Shown: positions 1 to 10,272, numbered from the stretch's first letter. The stretch: 64,000 bases of DNA from Tahibacter aquaticus (GCF_004363655.1 NZ_SNZH01000015.1:1-64000); one strand, 5' to 3'. The notes: generated from the sequence alone by a model not told the origin. Numbers and translations are program-made.

Positions 1-499
1 ACGATTTCTTCTTGGCCTCTCCCGTCGGCTCGCCTTCGGGCGCCGGTTCTGCGGCCTTGCGCTTGCGCGCGAAGCGCGCGGACAGGTTGCGGCGCAGTTC
101 TTCCAGTCCCAGTTCGGGCCCGAAGGTATCGACCAGTTTGTAGCCCAGGCGAGAGACCGCATCCAGGTCGCTGCCGATGGCCACCATGGTGTCGTTGCCG
201 CGCTGGACCAGGCGGTTGAGGCGGGCGATGCGCGGGCGCAGTACATCGAGCGCGGTCAGGTCGATACGGGCTTCGGCCAGGTTCAGCGTCGCCGGAATCA
301 TGTCGGGATTCTGTTCCATCGCCACCAGGGTTTCGCGGATGAAGGTTTCCGCGCGCGTGCCCATTTTGGAGAGGGCACGCTTTTCCTCGTTGCTCAGGGA
401 GATGAGCGTGACGAATTTTTCTTCCAGCGCGGCCAGCGCGCTGTCGATGGCGGTGAGGTCGGCGTCGGTGAAGCTGATGGAAATCACGTTCTGTGTCAT
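1..499 (-). CDS. Hypothetical protein, 3' part beyond left edge
   Basis: The reading frame starts at the ATG complementary to 497-499 and stays open to position 1, giving at least 166 residues beginning MTQNVISISFTDADLTAIDS. It is largely helical by eye, with acidic and hydrophobic heptad-like stretches, and ends at the edge in a basic and Glu/Lys-rich tail (KRKAAEPAPEGEPTGEAKKK). I see no signal peptide, membrane segment or catalytic motif and do not recognise the family. Codon use is like the core genes to its right. It has no close neighbour on its 5' side, where about 900 bases look non-coding. Confidence 0.75.
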   Translation of the reverse strand, partial: MTQNVISISFTDADLTAIDSALAALEEKFVTLISLSNEEKRALSKMGTRAETFIRETLVAMEQNPDMIPATLNLAEARIDLTALDVLRPRIARLNRLVQRGNDTMVAIGSDLDAVSRLGYKLVDTFGPELGLEELRRNLSARFARKRKAAEPAPEGEPTGEAKKKS

Positions 500-1401
500 A
501 CGAAGTACTTCCTGTCCGGGTGAGGAATGGCCATGCGGCCAGCAACGTTCGCGTGTTGGGATACGCTGCCGTTCCCTGATGCAGCGCGGGCGAACGCAGG
601 AAGTGTCTACGACGACAGTGCTTTCAGCTTCTGCACATTTGTAATGTATAACTTGTATAAATCAATTGATATTGATTGTTGGCGGAGGCGTCGATACGCG
701 ACGGGAGATGGGCGCGTATGGGGCACGGTGGCGGTCTTGCCGAACGGGCACGTACGGGGTGTCGATCAACTGGCTGGCGGCGGTTGCGAGAAGTCGGTCC
801 GCACCGGGTCGTGGCGCCGGCGGGCGGATGGACTCGGTGGCGCCCAGAAACGCTCTCTGGTGGGTGTCCGGATTTTTCTAACCTTGCGGGTAGCGGTCCA
901 GACCGTGCCGCCCCTGTCCGGCACCTTGAGCGCAAGGTTCAGAACCTTGCAAGCCGGTCGACAATCGTGCTTACGACAGAAGAATGTTCTCGTCAGAACT
1001 CGATAAGCGCGCGAACGGCGGCTACAGCGCGCTCGCTCTCCCCCGGCTGCATCGGGGGAGAGGGTTGGGGTGAGGGTTTTCGTGTTCATGCAGGTCTCCG
1101 ATCGGCGATTCGAGTAGCCGCCAGTGTTCGTGCGGCTGCCGCGGCCAATCGCAGGCAACCCGTCAGCGGGCAAGCGCCGCATCGGGTCAAAGCGGGAAGA
1201 AAACGCTGCAAGTAGGCGAACCGCGTCGAAAAACGGCCGCGGCGAGCCGACATACGCAATCGTCTGCTCGGCCGCCGCGTAAAACGATGGTTATTTCGCG
1301 GAGCTGGCGTTGCGCCAGCCCGGCTTGTCGCCCACCCGCTATCGAGCGCCTGCAGGCAGGGTTTTACGCACGTACCAAACGGGTCTGCAGGGGCTATGCC
1401 G
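500..1401. other. Long intergenic stretch with AT-rich patch and one hairpin
   Basis: Overlapping open frames here are Arg/Pro/Ala-rich shadows on both strands and none looks like a protein. An AT-rich patch at about 635-680 contains the inverted repeat AATCAA-N6-TTGATT (660-677) and may hold the promoter of the leftmost gene. A perfect 9-bp hairpin with arms CTCTCCCCC and GGGGGAGAG lies at 1036-1062. Nothing else stands out. Confidence 0.5.
1036..1062. repeat. REP-like hairpin with loop GGCTGCATC
   Basis: The arms CTCTCCCCC and GGGGGAGAG enclose the 9-base loop GGCTGCATC. A second hairpin at 10273-10301 has different arms (TCCCACCCCC/GGGGGTGGGA) but almost the same loop, GGCTGCGTC. That pattern, conserved loop with compensating arms, suggests a dispersed extragenic palindrome family rather than a gene-specific terminator. 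There is no T-run after it on either strand. Confidence 0.5.
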
Positions 1402-1926
1402 CTACTGCGTCACCTCATCCGGGCACAGCACACAGGTGCCGGAAATGCCCTGGGTGATCTGGTAGTCGGCGTGGTGGTTTTCGCTGAAGAAGGTCTGCGG
1501 CGCTTCGAACACGGGCACGACCAGGCCGCCCTCGGGAAACTCGGTGCCGGGGCCGACGTAGCTGGTGCATGCAGAGAGCGCGAGCGCCCGGGCGACGCTG
1601 TAGTCGTCGTCGAAATCGCCGCAGGTCTGGGCCGGGCAGCCCACCATGGTGATGACCGTCGTGTTGACGAGGCAGTAAGGCCCGCCGCTGCCACCACCAC
1701 CACCACCACCCCCACCACCGCCGCCGGTGCGGCCAGGCAGGTTGGCGGCTTCGCGCTTGAGGCAGATCTGGTAGTCGCGCAGACCTTTCTGGACGTAGCC
1801 GAAACTTCCGAGAATCCGGGGCTTGCCGCTGCGGCAGGCATCGATCGTCGGTAGCTGGTCATGGGCCAGAACCGGGCCGGCGGCGAACAGTACGAGCAGG
1901 ACGGTACACAGACGGTAATTCTTCAA
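1402..1926 (-). CDS. Secreted glycine-tract hypothetical protein
   Basis: A 174-residue protein read from a TTG start complementary to 1924-1926, preceded by AGGGGAA. This start puts a clean signal peptide at the N-terminus (MKNYRLCTVLLVLFAAGPVLA, cut before HDQ). The mature part has a run of about twelve Gly residues near the middle, encoded by a simple ccaccacc-type tract, and six or more Cys residues in the C-terminal half (CLVN, GCPAQTCGDF, ACTSY, GTCVLCPDE), consistent with disulfides outside the cytoplasm. I do not recognise the family. An upstream ATG exists, but it would add a charged, low-complexity leader before the signal peptide. Confidence 0.65.
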   Translation of the reverse strand: MKNYRLCTVLLVLFAAGPVLAHDQLPTIDACRSGKPRILGSFGYVQKGLRDYQICLKREAANLPGRTGGGGGGGGGGGGSGGPYCLVNTTVITMVGCPAQTCGDFDDDYSVARALALSACTSYVGPGTEFPEGGLVVPVFEAPQTFFSENHHADYQITQGISGTCVLCPDEVTQ

Positions 1927-2442
1927 GCGGTTTCCCCTAGCAGGATGTCGGGAAAGGCGTTTCCTGTTTCTTCCCCGAGCGGACGAATCAAGCGGAGCTT
2001 GCCTACGTGGTCCGAAAACCGCACCGCGCTTGCGGCCGGCCCTCGGGCGATCCATCCCGGATCGCGCCGGCTGGCTGACTCTTGACAGTGTGCCGATCAG
2101 TCGCGAGCAGCAACAGCGACCCCAGAGCACTGCGGCCGGCTGGGCCGATGAATGGCAGCGACGCGCGCGGCTTGCAAGCCCTGGCTGGGATCAAGCCGGG
2201 AACGAATTTCGACAAATTACTGATTTGAATATGGTTTCTGGGAGGCGGGCGAAATCGTCCACGGGCTTCGCCAAGAGCGTATGGCGGTCAGTGACTTGGC
2301 CGGAAAAGCGTCCCGCCTTGTCCAGGCTTATGCCCTGGTACGCCCGTGTTTGTTCTCGCGGAGGGGCGGCGTCGTGGCCTAGCTTGGATTGGCCCACGGC
2401 CGTCAGCGCCGTCGCCGGCCTTCATCCACAGGAGAATCCTTC
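1927..2442. other. Intergenic region, no gene seen
   Basis: This gap separates two divergently read secreted-protein genes. Both strands carry short Arg-rich frames typical of GC-rich shadows. An AT-richer patch at about 2205-2235 could hold promoter elements, but I cannot place a convincing -35/-10 pair. A ribosome site, AGGAGAAT, sits just before the gene at 2443. Confidence 0.4.
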
Positions 2443-2877
2443 ATGTCGTTCCGTTCGCTTCGCATCCTCGCCGCTGCTGCCGCCCTGCTGGCCACCGGCG
2501 CCGCCCAGGCCTATATCAACGGTCCGGTGGTCTGGTATTCGGGCACGCTCGATTTCAGCTGCCCCACCACTCTGCCTTCCGGCGACGTCGTAATGAGTCC
2601 CAGCGACCATTCCTTCAGCGAACCGTCGCTGGTGGCGTGCCAGACGGAGTGGAACAATACGTATCAGTACTTCATCAGCCAGGGCTGCGAGGTAGTCGAA
2701 CAGAGCCTGTGCGCCTACCATTTCGTGCCGTTCCGCGTCACTGCGGAGGAGCACATGTCTCCGGCTATCTTCAACGACTTCGTCCGCTCCGAGCGCGTGC
2801 TGCGCGAGCGCTACCGCATCGACCAGTACGAGATCGAACTGAAGGATCTGTACAAGCGCTCGCTGCCCACGCGCTAA
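2443..2877 (+). CDS. Small secreted hypothetical protein
   Basis: A 144-residue protein from the ATG at 2443, chosen because AGGAGA lies 6-8 bases upstream and because it starts a signal peptide ([19 protein letters not shown], cut after AQA). An in-frame upstream ATG at 2389 would add only a basic leader. The mature part has several Cys residues ([23 protein letters not shown]) and an acidic/basic helical C-terminus ([22 protein letters not shown]). It lies just upstream of trpD, but with over 100 bases between them it is probably a separate unit. I do not recognise the family. Confidence 0.65.
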   Translation: MSFRSLRILAAAAALLATGAAQAYINGPVVWYSGTLDFSCPTTLPSGDVVMSPSDHSFSEPSLVACQTEWNNTYQYFISQGCEVVEQSLCAYHFVPFRVTAEEHMSPAIFNDFVRSERVLRERYRIDQYEIELKDLYKRSLPTR

Positions 2878-2995
2878 CCAATCGGCGGTCCGGGCCGGCA
2901 GGCGAACTCTGCCGGCCGGGCTTATTCCAAGCCCGACACTGACCTTTGCCGCCCGACTGCTTATCATCGCCGGCCCCGAACACTCGGAGCCGGCC

Positions 2996-4027
2996 GTGGC
3001 GATCACCCCGCAACAGGCGCTGCAGCGCACCATCGAACATCGCGAGATCTTCCACGACGAGATGGTCGACCTGATGGGCCAGATCATGCGCGGCGAGGTG
3101 TCGCCGACCATGGTCGCGGCCATCACCACCGGCCTGCGCGTGAAGAAGGAAACGGTCGGCGAGATCAGCGCGGCCGCCGAAGTGATGCGCGCCATGTCGA
3201 CCCGCGTGGTCACGCCGGCTTATGCGCATTTCGTCGATATTGTCGGCACCGGCGGCGACAGCGCGCACAGTTTCAATATCTCCACCACCGCCATGTTCGT
3301 CGCCGCCGCCTGCGGCGTGCGCGTGGCCAAGCACGGCAACCGCAGCGTCTCGTCCAAATCGGGCAGCGCCGACGTGCTGGAAGCGCTGGGCGCGCGCATC
3401 GACCTGGATTCGCCCCGCGTCGCCGCCTGCCTGGAGGAAACTGGCATCGGCTTCATGTTTGCGCCCAACCATCATCCGGCCATGAAAGTGGTGGCGCCGG
3501 TGCGCAAGGAAATGGGCGTGCGCACGCTGTTCAATATCCTCGGCCCGCTGACCAACCCGGCCGGCGCGCCGAATATCCTGCTCGGCGTATTCCATGCCGA
3601 TCTGGTCGGCATCCTGGTGCGCGTGCTGCAGCAGCTCGGCGCGCAGCATGCGCTGGTCGTTCACGGCCGCGACGGCCTGGACGAAATCTCCCTCGGCGGC
3701 GCCACCCTGGTCGGCGAGCTGCGTGACGGCGAAGTGCGCGAGTACGAAATACACCCCGAGGAATTCGGCCTGGCCATGGCCTCGTCGCGCCAGCTGGTGG
3801 TGACCGATGCGGAAGATTCGCGCCGGCGCCTGCTGGAAGTGCTGGACAACCAGCCTGGCGTGGCGCGCGACATCGTGGTGCTGAATGCCGGTGCAGCCCT
3901 GTACGCGGCCAATCTGAGCGGGTCTGTCGCCGAAGGGCTGGCCCTGGCCAACGAAGCGATAGCCACCGGCGAGGCGCGGACCAAGCTCGATCAATTTGTC
4001 GCCGCCACCCGCCGCCTGGCCGGCTGA
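2996..4027 (+). CDS. trpD: Anthranilate phosphoribosyltransferase
   Basis: Transfers a phosphoribosyl group from PRPP to anthranilate, the second step of tryptophan synthesis in the cytoplasm. The 343-residue length is normal. Diagnostic motifs are [14 protein letters not shown] (PRPP-binding glycine loop), [21 protein letters not shown]-type anthranilate/PRPP contacts, and [11 protein letters not shown]. The start is GTG at 2996; the N-terminus [21 protein letters not shown] matches the family helix. It is followed 18 bases later by trpC, so the two form an operon. No attenuator or leader peptide is evident upstream. Confidence 0.97.
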   Translation: MAITPQQALQRTIEHREIFHDEMVDLMGQIMRGEVSPTMVAAITTGLRVKKETVGEISAAAEVMRAMSTRVVTPAYAHFVDIVGTGGDSAHSFNISTTAMFVAAACGVRVAKHGNRSVSSKSGSADVLEALGARIDLDSPRVAACLEETGIGFMFAPNHHPAMKVVAPVRKEMGVRTLFNILGPLTNPAGAPNILLGVFHADLVGILVRVLQQLGAQHALVVHGRDGLDEISLGGATLVGELRDGEVREYEIHPEEFGLAMASSRQLVVTDAEDSRRRLLEVLDNQPGVARDIVVLNAGAALYAANLSGSVAEGLALANEAIATGEARTKLDQFVAATRRLAG

Positions 4028-4045
4028 AGCACAAGGACGCAAGGC

Positions 4046-4843
4046 ATGAGCGATATTCTGAAAAAGATACTGGCGCGCAAAGTGGAGGAAATCACCGCAC
4101 GCAGCGGCGTGGTCTCCCTGCGTGAACTGTCCGCCCGCGTTGCCGACGCCTCGCCGGTGCGCGGCTTTGTCGCGGCGCTGCAGCACAAGATCGACGCCGC
4201 AATGCCGGCGGTGATTGCCGAGGTGAAGAAGGCCAGCCCGAGCAAGGGCGTGATCCGGCCCGACTTCGATCCGGCGGCGATTGCGCGCAGCTACGAGAGC
4301 GGCGGTGCGGCCTGCTTGTCTGTTCTTACCGATGTGGATTTTTTCCAGGGTGCCGACGACTACCTGCGCCAGGCCCGTGCCGCCTGCACGCTGCCGGTGC
4401 TGCGCAAGGATTTCACCATCGATGCCTACCAGGTCTACGAGGCGCGCCTGCTCGGCGCCGACTGCATCCTGCTCATCGTCGCCGCACTGGGCGATGCGGC
4501 CCTGGCCGAACTGGCCGCGCTGGCGCTGGACCTGGGCATGGACGTGCTGGTGGAAGTGCACGACGCCGAGGAAATGCAGCGTGCGCTGGTCGTGGCCGAG
4601 TCCTTGCCGGTGCTGATCGGCGTCAACAACCGCAACCTGCGCACCTTTGCGGTATCGCTGCAGACCACGCTGGACCTGCGCGAGCAAATGCCGTCCGGCC
4701 GCCTGCTGGTGACCGAAAGCGGCATTCTCGCTCCCGCCGATGTGGCTCTGATGCGCGGCCACGGCATCCATGCCTTCCTCGTCGGCGAAGCCTTCATGCG
4801 TGCGCCCGATCCGGGCAGCGAGCTGCAGCGCCTGTTCGCCTAG
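4046..4843 (+). CDS. trpC: Indole-3-glycerol-phosphate synthase
   Basis: Closes the indole ring by decarboxylative cyclisation of carboxyphenylamino-deoxyribulose phosphate in tryptophan synthesis. At 265 residues it is a monofunctional TIM barrel, not fused to trpF. Seen motifs are [10 protein letters not shown] (catalytic Glu and Lys on strand 1-2), [14 protein letters not shown] (second catalytic Lys), [10 protein letters not shown] and LVTESGI (phosphate-binding end). It follows trpD closely and is probably co-transcribed. The adjacent trpDC pair without trpE, trpG or trpF nearby shows that the tryptophan genes are split in this genome. Confidence 0.97.
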   Translation: MSDILKKILARKVEEITARSGVVSLRELSARVADASPVRGFVAALQHKIDAAMPAVIAEVKKASPSKGVIRPDFDPAAIARSYESGGAACLSVLTDVDFFQGADDYLRQARAACTLPVLRKDFTIDAYQVYEARLLGADCILLIVAALGDAALAELAALALDLGMDVLVEVHDAEEMQRALVVAESLPVLIGVNNRNLRTFAVSLQTTLDLREQMPSGRLLVTESGILAPADVALMRGHGIHAFLVGEAFMRAPDPGSELQRLFA

Positions 4844-5021
4844 GGCGCGAAGATGACAGCGAGTAGCACGGCCCGCCGGCGATCAAGGCGCCGCCATGGA
4901 ACTCTGCGACCGTGCAATTCGCGTCCGCTCATCGCACCCTGCGGTTGCGGTGCTGCGCTGGGCGGTTACGGCGCTGCACTTTCGTAGGGCGCGATGAGCG
5001 CGGCGAATTGCGCGGTAAGTC

Positions 5022-5684
5022 CTAGCGCGTGCGCACGCACTCGACCAGCCGCGCACCCAATGCGGCGCGCAGCTGTGCTTCTTCGGCGGGCTTGGGGTCG
5101 ACCAGTATTGCCTGGTCTGCCGCGGCAAGAATGGGCAGGTCGGCCGCACTGTCGCTGTAGCAGTAGTGCCAGTGCGCGGGCAGGCCGGCCTCGGCCATGC
5201 GTACCAGCTTGGCCGCGCCGAAGTTGTGCCGGCGCGCCCTGAGCCCGGCCCCACCGAACTGCAGCTCGGTGCCCAGCGCGGTGACATCGCTCACGCCGAT
5301 CTGCTGCAGCAGCGTATCGAGCAGTAGCTGCGCCGTGCCGCTGACCACGACGACGTGCTCGCCAGCGGTCTGGTGCGCCTGCAGGCGCTGCAGCAGCGGC
5401 CGGATGCGGCGGCTGGGCCGGCTCAGCCATTCCTCGCTGAAAAGCGCGATCTCGTTTTCAAAGCGCTGCGGCGTCAGGCCCAGGGTGAGCGCGCGGGCGA
5501 AGATTCGGGCGGCGAAGGGCAGGGTGCGTGCGTACCCCAGCAACGGCAGCAGCGGCAGCAGCGGCAGCGCTGCCAGCAGGCGCCAGCGCCGCTGTCGCGT
5601 ACGCCAGCGCAAATAGCCGGCGAAGCTGTCGCCGCGCAGCAGCACGCCGTCGAAATCGAATACGGCGAGTTTGCGTTCGCTCAT
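5022..5684 (-). CDS. HAD-family phosphatase, SerB/PgpC-like
   Basis: A 220-residue haloacid-dehalogenase phosphatase of subclass IB. The nucleophile motif is FDFDGVLLRGDS near residue 10, motif II is VVVSGTAQ, and motif IV is YSDSAADLPIL, with Lys at GAAKLVRM as the likely motif III residue. A hydrophobic Leu-rich stretch (about residues 36-50) in the cap could touch the membrane, as in phosphatidylglycerophosphatase PgpC relatives. The substrate cannot be read from sequence; phosphoserine, phosphatidylglycerophosphate and other phosphomonoesters are all possible. It is followed on the opposite side of the gap by trpC, read convergently. Confidence 0.85.
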   Translation of the reverse strand: MSERKLAVFDFDGVLLRGDSFAGYLRWRTRQRRWRLLAALPLLPLLPLLGYARTLPFAARIFARALTLGLTPQRFENEIALFSEEWLSRPSRRIRPLLQRLQAHQTAGEHVVVVSGTAQLLLDTLLQQIGVSDVTALGTELQFGGAGLRARRHNFGAAKLVRMAEAGLPAHWHYCYSDSAADLPILAAADQAILVDPKPAEEAQLRAALGARLVECVRTR

Positions 5685-5747
5685 GGGGTTGGATCGGGCG
5701 GTTTGCTGGGCGGCGGCGCGTCCGTTGCCGGCACGCCGCCGCTGCCG

Positions 5748-6452
5748 TCAGCGCGTACCGAGTACGACGATGGTCTTGCCCGTGACCGTGATCATGCCCT
5801 GTTCTTCCAGCTGCTTGAGCACACGGCCGACCATTTCGCGCGAACAGCCGACGATGCGGCTGATTTCCTGGCGCGAGATGCGGATCTGGCTGCCCTTGGG
5901 ATGGGTCATCGCATCCGGCTCCTCGGTCAGGTCGATCAGCGTCTTGGCCACGCGGCTGGTCACGTCCATGAAGGCGAGGCGGCTGACCTTGCGCGAGGTG
6001 TGCAGCAGGCGGTTGGACAGCTGCGAGCCGATCGCGAACAGGATCTTCGGGCATTCCGCCGCGAGGCTGGTCTCGAACAGATGGAACAGGCGCTCGTAGC
6101 TGATCTCGGCCAGTTCCACCGGCGTGCGCGAGCGCACCATCACTTCGCGCCGCGGGGTTTCCACGAACAGGCCCATCTCGCCGATGAACTCGCCGCGGTT
6201 GATATAGGCCAGGATCAGCTCGCGGCCTTCCTCGTCCTCGGTCAGTACCGTGAGCGAGCCGTCGATGATGTAGTAGAGGATATTGGCCGAGTCGCCCGGC
6301 CGGATGATGGCGGTCTTGCTCGGATAGCGGCGACGGTGGCATTGCCCGAGGAAGCGTTCCATCGCCTGGCGGTCCGGCACCAGCATGGGCGGCGCCTGGA
6401 CCTTGTTCACGGTCTGCTGCAGGTTGTAACGAAAGTCGGCAATTTTTTGCAT
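5748..6452 (-). CDS. clp: CRP-like global regulator Clp
   Basis: A 234-residue Crp/Fnr-family regulator matching Xanthomonas Clp throughout: RPGDSANILYYIIDGSLTVL (cyclic-nucleotide beta-barrel), GEFIGEMGLF, RTPVELAEISYERL, and the winged helix SRQEISRIVGCSREMVGRVL. In Xanthomonas, Clp controls secreted enzymes and virulence traits and is inhibited by cyclic-di-GMP. The start chosen is the ATG complementary to 6450-6452 (MQKIADFRYN), giving the usual family length; a longer frame reaching 6569 adds 39 residues not seen in relatives. It is divergent from speD, with about 250 bases between them for regulation of both. Confidence 0.93.
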   Translation of the reverse strand: MQKIADFRYNLQQTVNKVQAPPMLVPDRQAMERFLGQCHRRRYPSKTAIIRPGDSANILYYIIDGSLTVLTEDEEGRELILAYINRGEFIGEMGLFVETPRREVMVRSRTPVELAEISYERLFHLFETSLAAECPKILFAIGSQLSNRLLHTSRKVSRLAFMDVTSRVAKTLIDLTEEPDAMTHPKGSQIRISRQEISRIVGCSREMVGRVLKQLEEQGMITVTGKTIVVLGTR

Positions 6453-6708
6453 GCCTGAGAGCCCCAATTCCTGTGCGAGCCGCGGTCTTTGCCACGGACT
6501 GTAGTCGGTGGCCGCGAGCGGGCCTGTTCCGTCGCGGCGGTTCCCCATGCGGCCGACGCGAGGAAGCATAGTAGTGCAAAGCGACGTCGCTTAACGAATC
6601 CCGCCGCGGCCGGCGCAATCTGCAGGCCAAGGTGTAATCCGTAACCCGAATGGTCCATAATCCGCGCCCTTTACTCCCCCCACCCCGGCCTGCGCGAGGT
6701 ATTACGCC

Positions 6709-7500
6709 GTGGTCAAGCCTCTTCCCCGACTGAAGCTGCAAGGTTTCAACAACCTGACCAAAGCGCTCAGTTTCAATATCTACGACATCTGTTACGCGGT
6801 GACGCCCGAGCAGCGGGACCGCTATATCGAGTACATCGACGAGCAGTACGACGCCGATCGCCTGACCCAGATCCTGACCGATGTGGCCAATATCATCGGC
6901 GCGAACATCCTCAATATCGCGCGTCAGGACTACGACCCGCAGGGCGCTTCCGTGACGATCCTGATCTCCGAACAGCCGATCATCGACAAGAAGCTGGCCG
7001 GCCGCGACGTCATTTCCGACGCCGTGGTCGCGCACCTGGACAAGAGCCACATCACTGTCCACACCTATCCGGAAACGCATCCGCACAACGGTATTGCAAC
7101 CTTCCGCGCGGACATCGACGTGGCCACCTGCGGCGTGATTTCGCCGCTGAAGGCACTGAATTACCTGATCGAGAGCTTCGAGTCCGACATCGTCACGATG
7201 GACTATCGCGTGCGTGGCTTCACCCGCGACGTGAAGGGCAAGAAGCACTACATCGACCACAAGATCAACTCGATCCAGGACTACTTGAGCAAGAGCATCA
7301 AGCAGCGCTACGAGATGATCGACGTGAACGTCTACCAGGAAAATATCTTCCACACCAAGATGCACGTGAAGGAGTTCCTGCTCGACACCTACCTGTTCGA
7401 AGCGAACGCGTCCGACCTGTCGTTCAAGGACCGCCTGCGCATCGAGCAGCAGCTGAAGTACGAGATCGAAGAGCTGTTCCACGGCCGCAATCTCGGCTGA
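6709..7500 (+). CDS. speD: S-adenosylmethionine decarboxylase proenzyme
   Basis: Makes decarboxylated SAM, the aminopropyl donor for spermidine synthesis. The 263-residue length and layout fit the long E. coli class rather than the short Bacillus class. The proenzyme self-cleaves before a Ser to form a pyruvoyl cofactor; the cleavage site is seen as [12 protein letters not shown] near residue 112. Other family blocks are [10 protein letters not shown] near the N-terminus and [20 protein letters not shown]. The start is GTG at 6709. A strong intrinsic terminator follows at once, so the gene is probably monocistronic. Confidence 0.96.
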   Translation: MVKPLPRLKLQGFNNLTKALSFNIYDICYAVTPEQRDRYIEYIDEQYDADRLTQILTDVANIIGANILNIARQDYDPQGASVTILISEQPIIDKKLAGRDVISDAVVAHLDKSHITVHTYPETHPHNGIATFRADIDVATCGVISPLKALNYLIESFESDIVTMDYRVRGFTRDVKGKKHYIDHKINSIQDYLSKSIKQRYEMIDVNVYQENIFHTKMHVKEFLLDTYLFEANASDLSFKDRLRIEQQLKYEIEELFHGRNLG

Positions 7501-7528
7501 GGCCGTACGGCCACGCCGCAGATCGAAG

Positions 7529-7560
7529 CCCCCGGCCGGCAACGGCCGGGGGTTTTTTAT
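7529..7560 (+). terminator. Intrinsic terminator after speD
   Basis: A perfect 10-bp GC stem (CCCCCGGCCG paired with CGGCCGGGGG) around the loop GCAA, followed by six T residues. It lies 29 bases after the speD stop. Confidence 0.95.
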
Positions 7561-7685
7561 TGCGCGTCGCGGCGGGTTGAACCGTCGCTACGCTAGCGTC
7601 CGGCAAAAGTGACCTGGGCGCTGTTCGCCTTAACAACCGCGCTGCTAGCATGGCCGCATCCCCTGTTGCTGCCGTGCCGCCCCCC

Positions 7686-10262
7686 ATGTCGCACCCCATT
7701 CCGCTTCGCTCGCTGACCGCAGCCTTGCTGCTTGCCTTCTCGGCAAGCCACGCGGCCGAATTCCCGCTTTTTTCCGCGCCGGCCGATGAATCGGCCGCAA
7801 GCACGGCGGTGTTGCCGCCGGCCGACAGCGACGACCCGGTCGCGCGCAAGATCCACGCCCAGCTGCGCGCGCCCGCCGGCAGCGAGGCCGCGCGCCTGCC
7901 CGAAAGTCTCGCCGATGCCGACAGCGTGCTGGTGGAAGTGCGCTTCCGCGACGACGCCGGCGCCGAACGCGCCGGGCAGGCGCTGGCGCGCACGGCCGCC
8001 CAGGTCCGCAATATGCTGTCGGCCGATCGCTACGAAGCGGTGCTGGCGCGCAGCCAGCTGTACGAGCTTGCCCGCGATGCCGACGTAGTCAGCATCGTGC
8101 CGGCGCGGCTGGCGCGATCGCTGATCGGCACCGTCACCAGCCAGGGCGTGGCTGCCGGCCGAGTCAACCTGTGGCAGGGCAACACACCGGCATTCACCGG
8201 CAGCGGCATCACCATTGCCATGATCGACGCGTTCGACGACACCAACGGTGAGATCAACAGCCTGCAGCTGGCGGCGAACAACAACTGGCCGCCGGACAGC
8301 CGGGTCACATTTCTGAACTACAAGACGCTGTCTTCGCCCGCACCGGCCGGCTGCGCCAGCAACACCTTCGGCTGCATGGGCGTAAGCCATGGCAATGCCA
8401 CTACCGAGATCGCCTACGACGTGGCGCCGGGCGCAAATTTCCGTGTCTACGACACCGTTACCGTCGGCGACTGGCGTCGCGCCATCCTGGACGCAGCCAA
8501 CCTCAACAGCAGTGGCGGCAGTGCCGGCGCGGTACGCGCGCAGGTGATTTCCGCTTCGCTGGGCGCGCCGCTGGACGGCAAGGGCGACGGCACGGCGCTG
8601 GCGGGCTCGATTGCCGAAGCCGCCGGCTGGGCACGCAATCGCGGTGTGATCGTGGTGAATGCGGCAGGCAACGAGCGGCTGCAGCATTGGGGCGGCGAGT
8701 TTTCGCTGGCCACTACCGGCAGCGGCTTCCACAGCTGGAGCGGCGGCACCACCTTGTATAACGCCTTCGGCAGCGGCCCGGCGACGAACCAGTCGTACTG
8801 CATTCCCGCCGGTACCACGATCCAGGTCGACCTCTACTGGAATGCCTGGACCTCGCCCGGTTCCAATCGCAACTACGACCTGTATCTGTACCGGCGTACC
8901 AATGCGACAACCTGGGAGTCCTTGCCGGTAGCCCAGTCGACCCTGCTGCAGGGCGGCGGCAGCGGCCAGACACCGCAGGAGCAGATCGTCTATTCCGCCA
9001 GCGGCACGAGCAGCGGCTGCGCGGCGAACAGCGCAGTGTTCGGCGTGGCCGTGGTACGCGTTGCCGGTACGCCGCTCACGGCGACCAACCTGCAGGTTTT
9101 TGCCAATATCCCATTGGGAATTTCTGTGCCCGAACGCAGCCTGGGCTTCCCGGCCGATTCGCCCAACGTGGTTTCGGTTGCCGCGATCAACGTCGCCACC
9201 GCAGGCACCACGCCGCAGGAAAACTTCAGTTCCGAAGGCCCGGTACTGGCAGCCGGCGGCGGCATTCCGACGACCAGCGCCTCGACCGATCCCAACCTCA
9301 AGCCCGATCTGGCCAGCTTCGACAATGTCAGCACCGTCAGCTACGGCGTGGGCGGCACCAACCCGCCGCCAGCGACCAGCTTCACCGGCACCTCGGCGTC
9401 GACACCGCATGTGGCCGGCATGGCCGCCCTGCTGATGCAGCGCAACGGCATACCGACCACGGCGGCGACGCTGGACAGCCTGATCGTCACGCCCCTGCGC
9501 ACCTTGTCCGGCACCGGCAGCAACGATCTGGGCACAGCCGGGCGCGACTACAAATACGGTTACGGCCGCCTGCGTTTCCAGCAGGAAGCCAGCCTTGCCT
9601 ACGTGCAACAGCCCGGCAATACCGCCGTCAATGCCAGCATCACGCCGGCGGTGAGGGCGCGCGTGCTCGACAACGAAGGCGTGCTGGTGCCGATGGGGCT
9701 GCTGTCGGCGCTGAATATTGCGATCGGCAACGATCCCAACGGCGGCAGCGCGGTGCTCAGCGGCGGCGGCAGTGGTGTCCTGGTCGACGGCGTGGCCACC
9801 TGGAATGCCCTGAAGATCAACCTGGGCGGCAGCGGCTACACCTTGCGCACCAGCGGCGGCAGCCTGCCCGCCAGCGACAGCAACGCGTTCAACATCACCA
9901 CCGGTGCGGCAAGCAAGCTCACCTTCGCCCAGCAGCCTGTCACCACCCAGGCCGGCGTAGCCCTGCCGGCGATCACCGTGCGCGTGGAAGACAGCAGCGG
10001 CAACCTTGTCACCAGCGACAATGCCACCCAGGTACGCCTGACCCGTTCCGACTGCACCGGCGCCCCGGTCAGCGGCGGCGGCCCGGTCACGGTTGTCAAC
10101 GGCATCGCCACTTTTTCCAATGTGGTGCTGTATACGGTTGACGGCAGCCAGCGACTGCGTGCCCTGGCGCCCAGCCGCAGCAGCGACGACAGCAACCTCT
10201 TCGGCATCACCGCGAACAGCAACCGGATTTTTCGCGGCACGTTCGAAACCTGCTTGCCATAA
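7686..10262 (+). CDS. Secreted subtilisin-like (S8) serine protease
   Basis: An 858-residue exported protease. The start at 7686 gives a signal peptide MSHPIPLRSLTAALLLAFSA cut near SHA-AE; the ATG at 7650 would only add a leader. The catalytic triad is visible: Asp in TIAMIDAFDD, His in GVSHGNATTEIAYDVAPG, and Ser in FTGTSASTPHVAGMAALL. Two Ig-like or filamin-like repeats follow (FVQQPG..., then TFAQQPVTTQAGVALPAITV). The C-terminus reads NRIFRGTFETCLP, resembling the IF-x-DGFE-type end common on secreted proteins of this group. It stands alone after the speD terminator. Confidence 0.92.
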   Translation: MSHPIPLRSLTAALLLAFSASHAAEFPLFSAPADESAASTAVLPPADSDDPVARKIHAQLRAPAGSEAARLPESLADADSVLVEVRFRDDAGAERAGQALARTAAQVRNMLSADRYEAVLARSQLYELARDADVVSIVPARLARSLIGTVTSQGVAAGRVNLWQGNTPAFTGSGITIAMIDAFDDTNGEINSLQLAANNNWPPDSRVTFLNYKTLSSPAPAGCASNTFGCMGVSHGNATTEIAYDVAPGANFRVYDTVTVGDWRRAILDAANLNSSGGSAGAVRAQVISASLGAPLDGKGDGTALAGSIAEAAGWARNRGVIVVNAAGNERLQHWGGEFSLATTGSGFHSWSGGTTLYNAFGSGPATNQSYCIPAGTTIQVDLYWNAWTSPGSNRNYDLYLYRRTNATTWESLPVAQSTLLQGGGSGQTPQEQIVYSASGTSSGCAANSAVFGVAVVRVAGTPLTATNLQVFANIPLGISVPERSLGFPADSPNVVSVAAINVATAGTTPQENFSSEGPVLAAGGGIPTTSASTDPNLKPDLASFDNVSTVSYGVGGTNPPPATSFTGTSASTPHVAGMAALLMQRNGIPTTAATLDSLIVTPLRTLSGTGSNDLGTAGRDYKYGYGRLRFQQEASLAYVQQPGNTAVNASITPAVRARVLDNEGVLVPMGLLSALNIAIGNDPNGGSAVLSGGGSGVLVDGVATWNALKINLGGSGYTLRTSGGSLPASDSNAFNITTGAASKLTFAQQPVTTQAGVALPAITVRVEDSSGNLVTSDNATQVRLTRSDCTGAPVSGGGPVTVVNGIATFSNVVLYTVDGSQRLRALAPSRSSDDSNLFGITANSNRIFRGTFETCLP

Positions 10263-10272
10263 ATGTTGCGAG

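Noticed and set aside
500-1401. Overlapping open frames as genes
   Set aside because: Arg/Pro/Ala-rich on all frames, no ribosome sites, no recognisable domains; typical GC-rich shadows.
1690-1725. Simple-repeat array of CCACCACC type
   Set aside because: It encodes the Gly run of the secreted protein at 1402-1926 and needs no separate explanation.
6453-6569. Longer N-terminus for Clp
   Set aside because: The extra 39 residues are basic, unlike relatives, and the inner ATG gives the normal Clp length.
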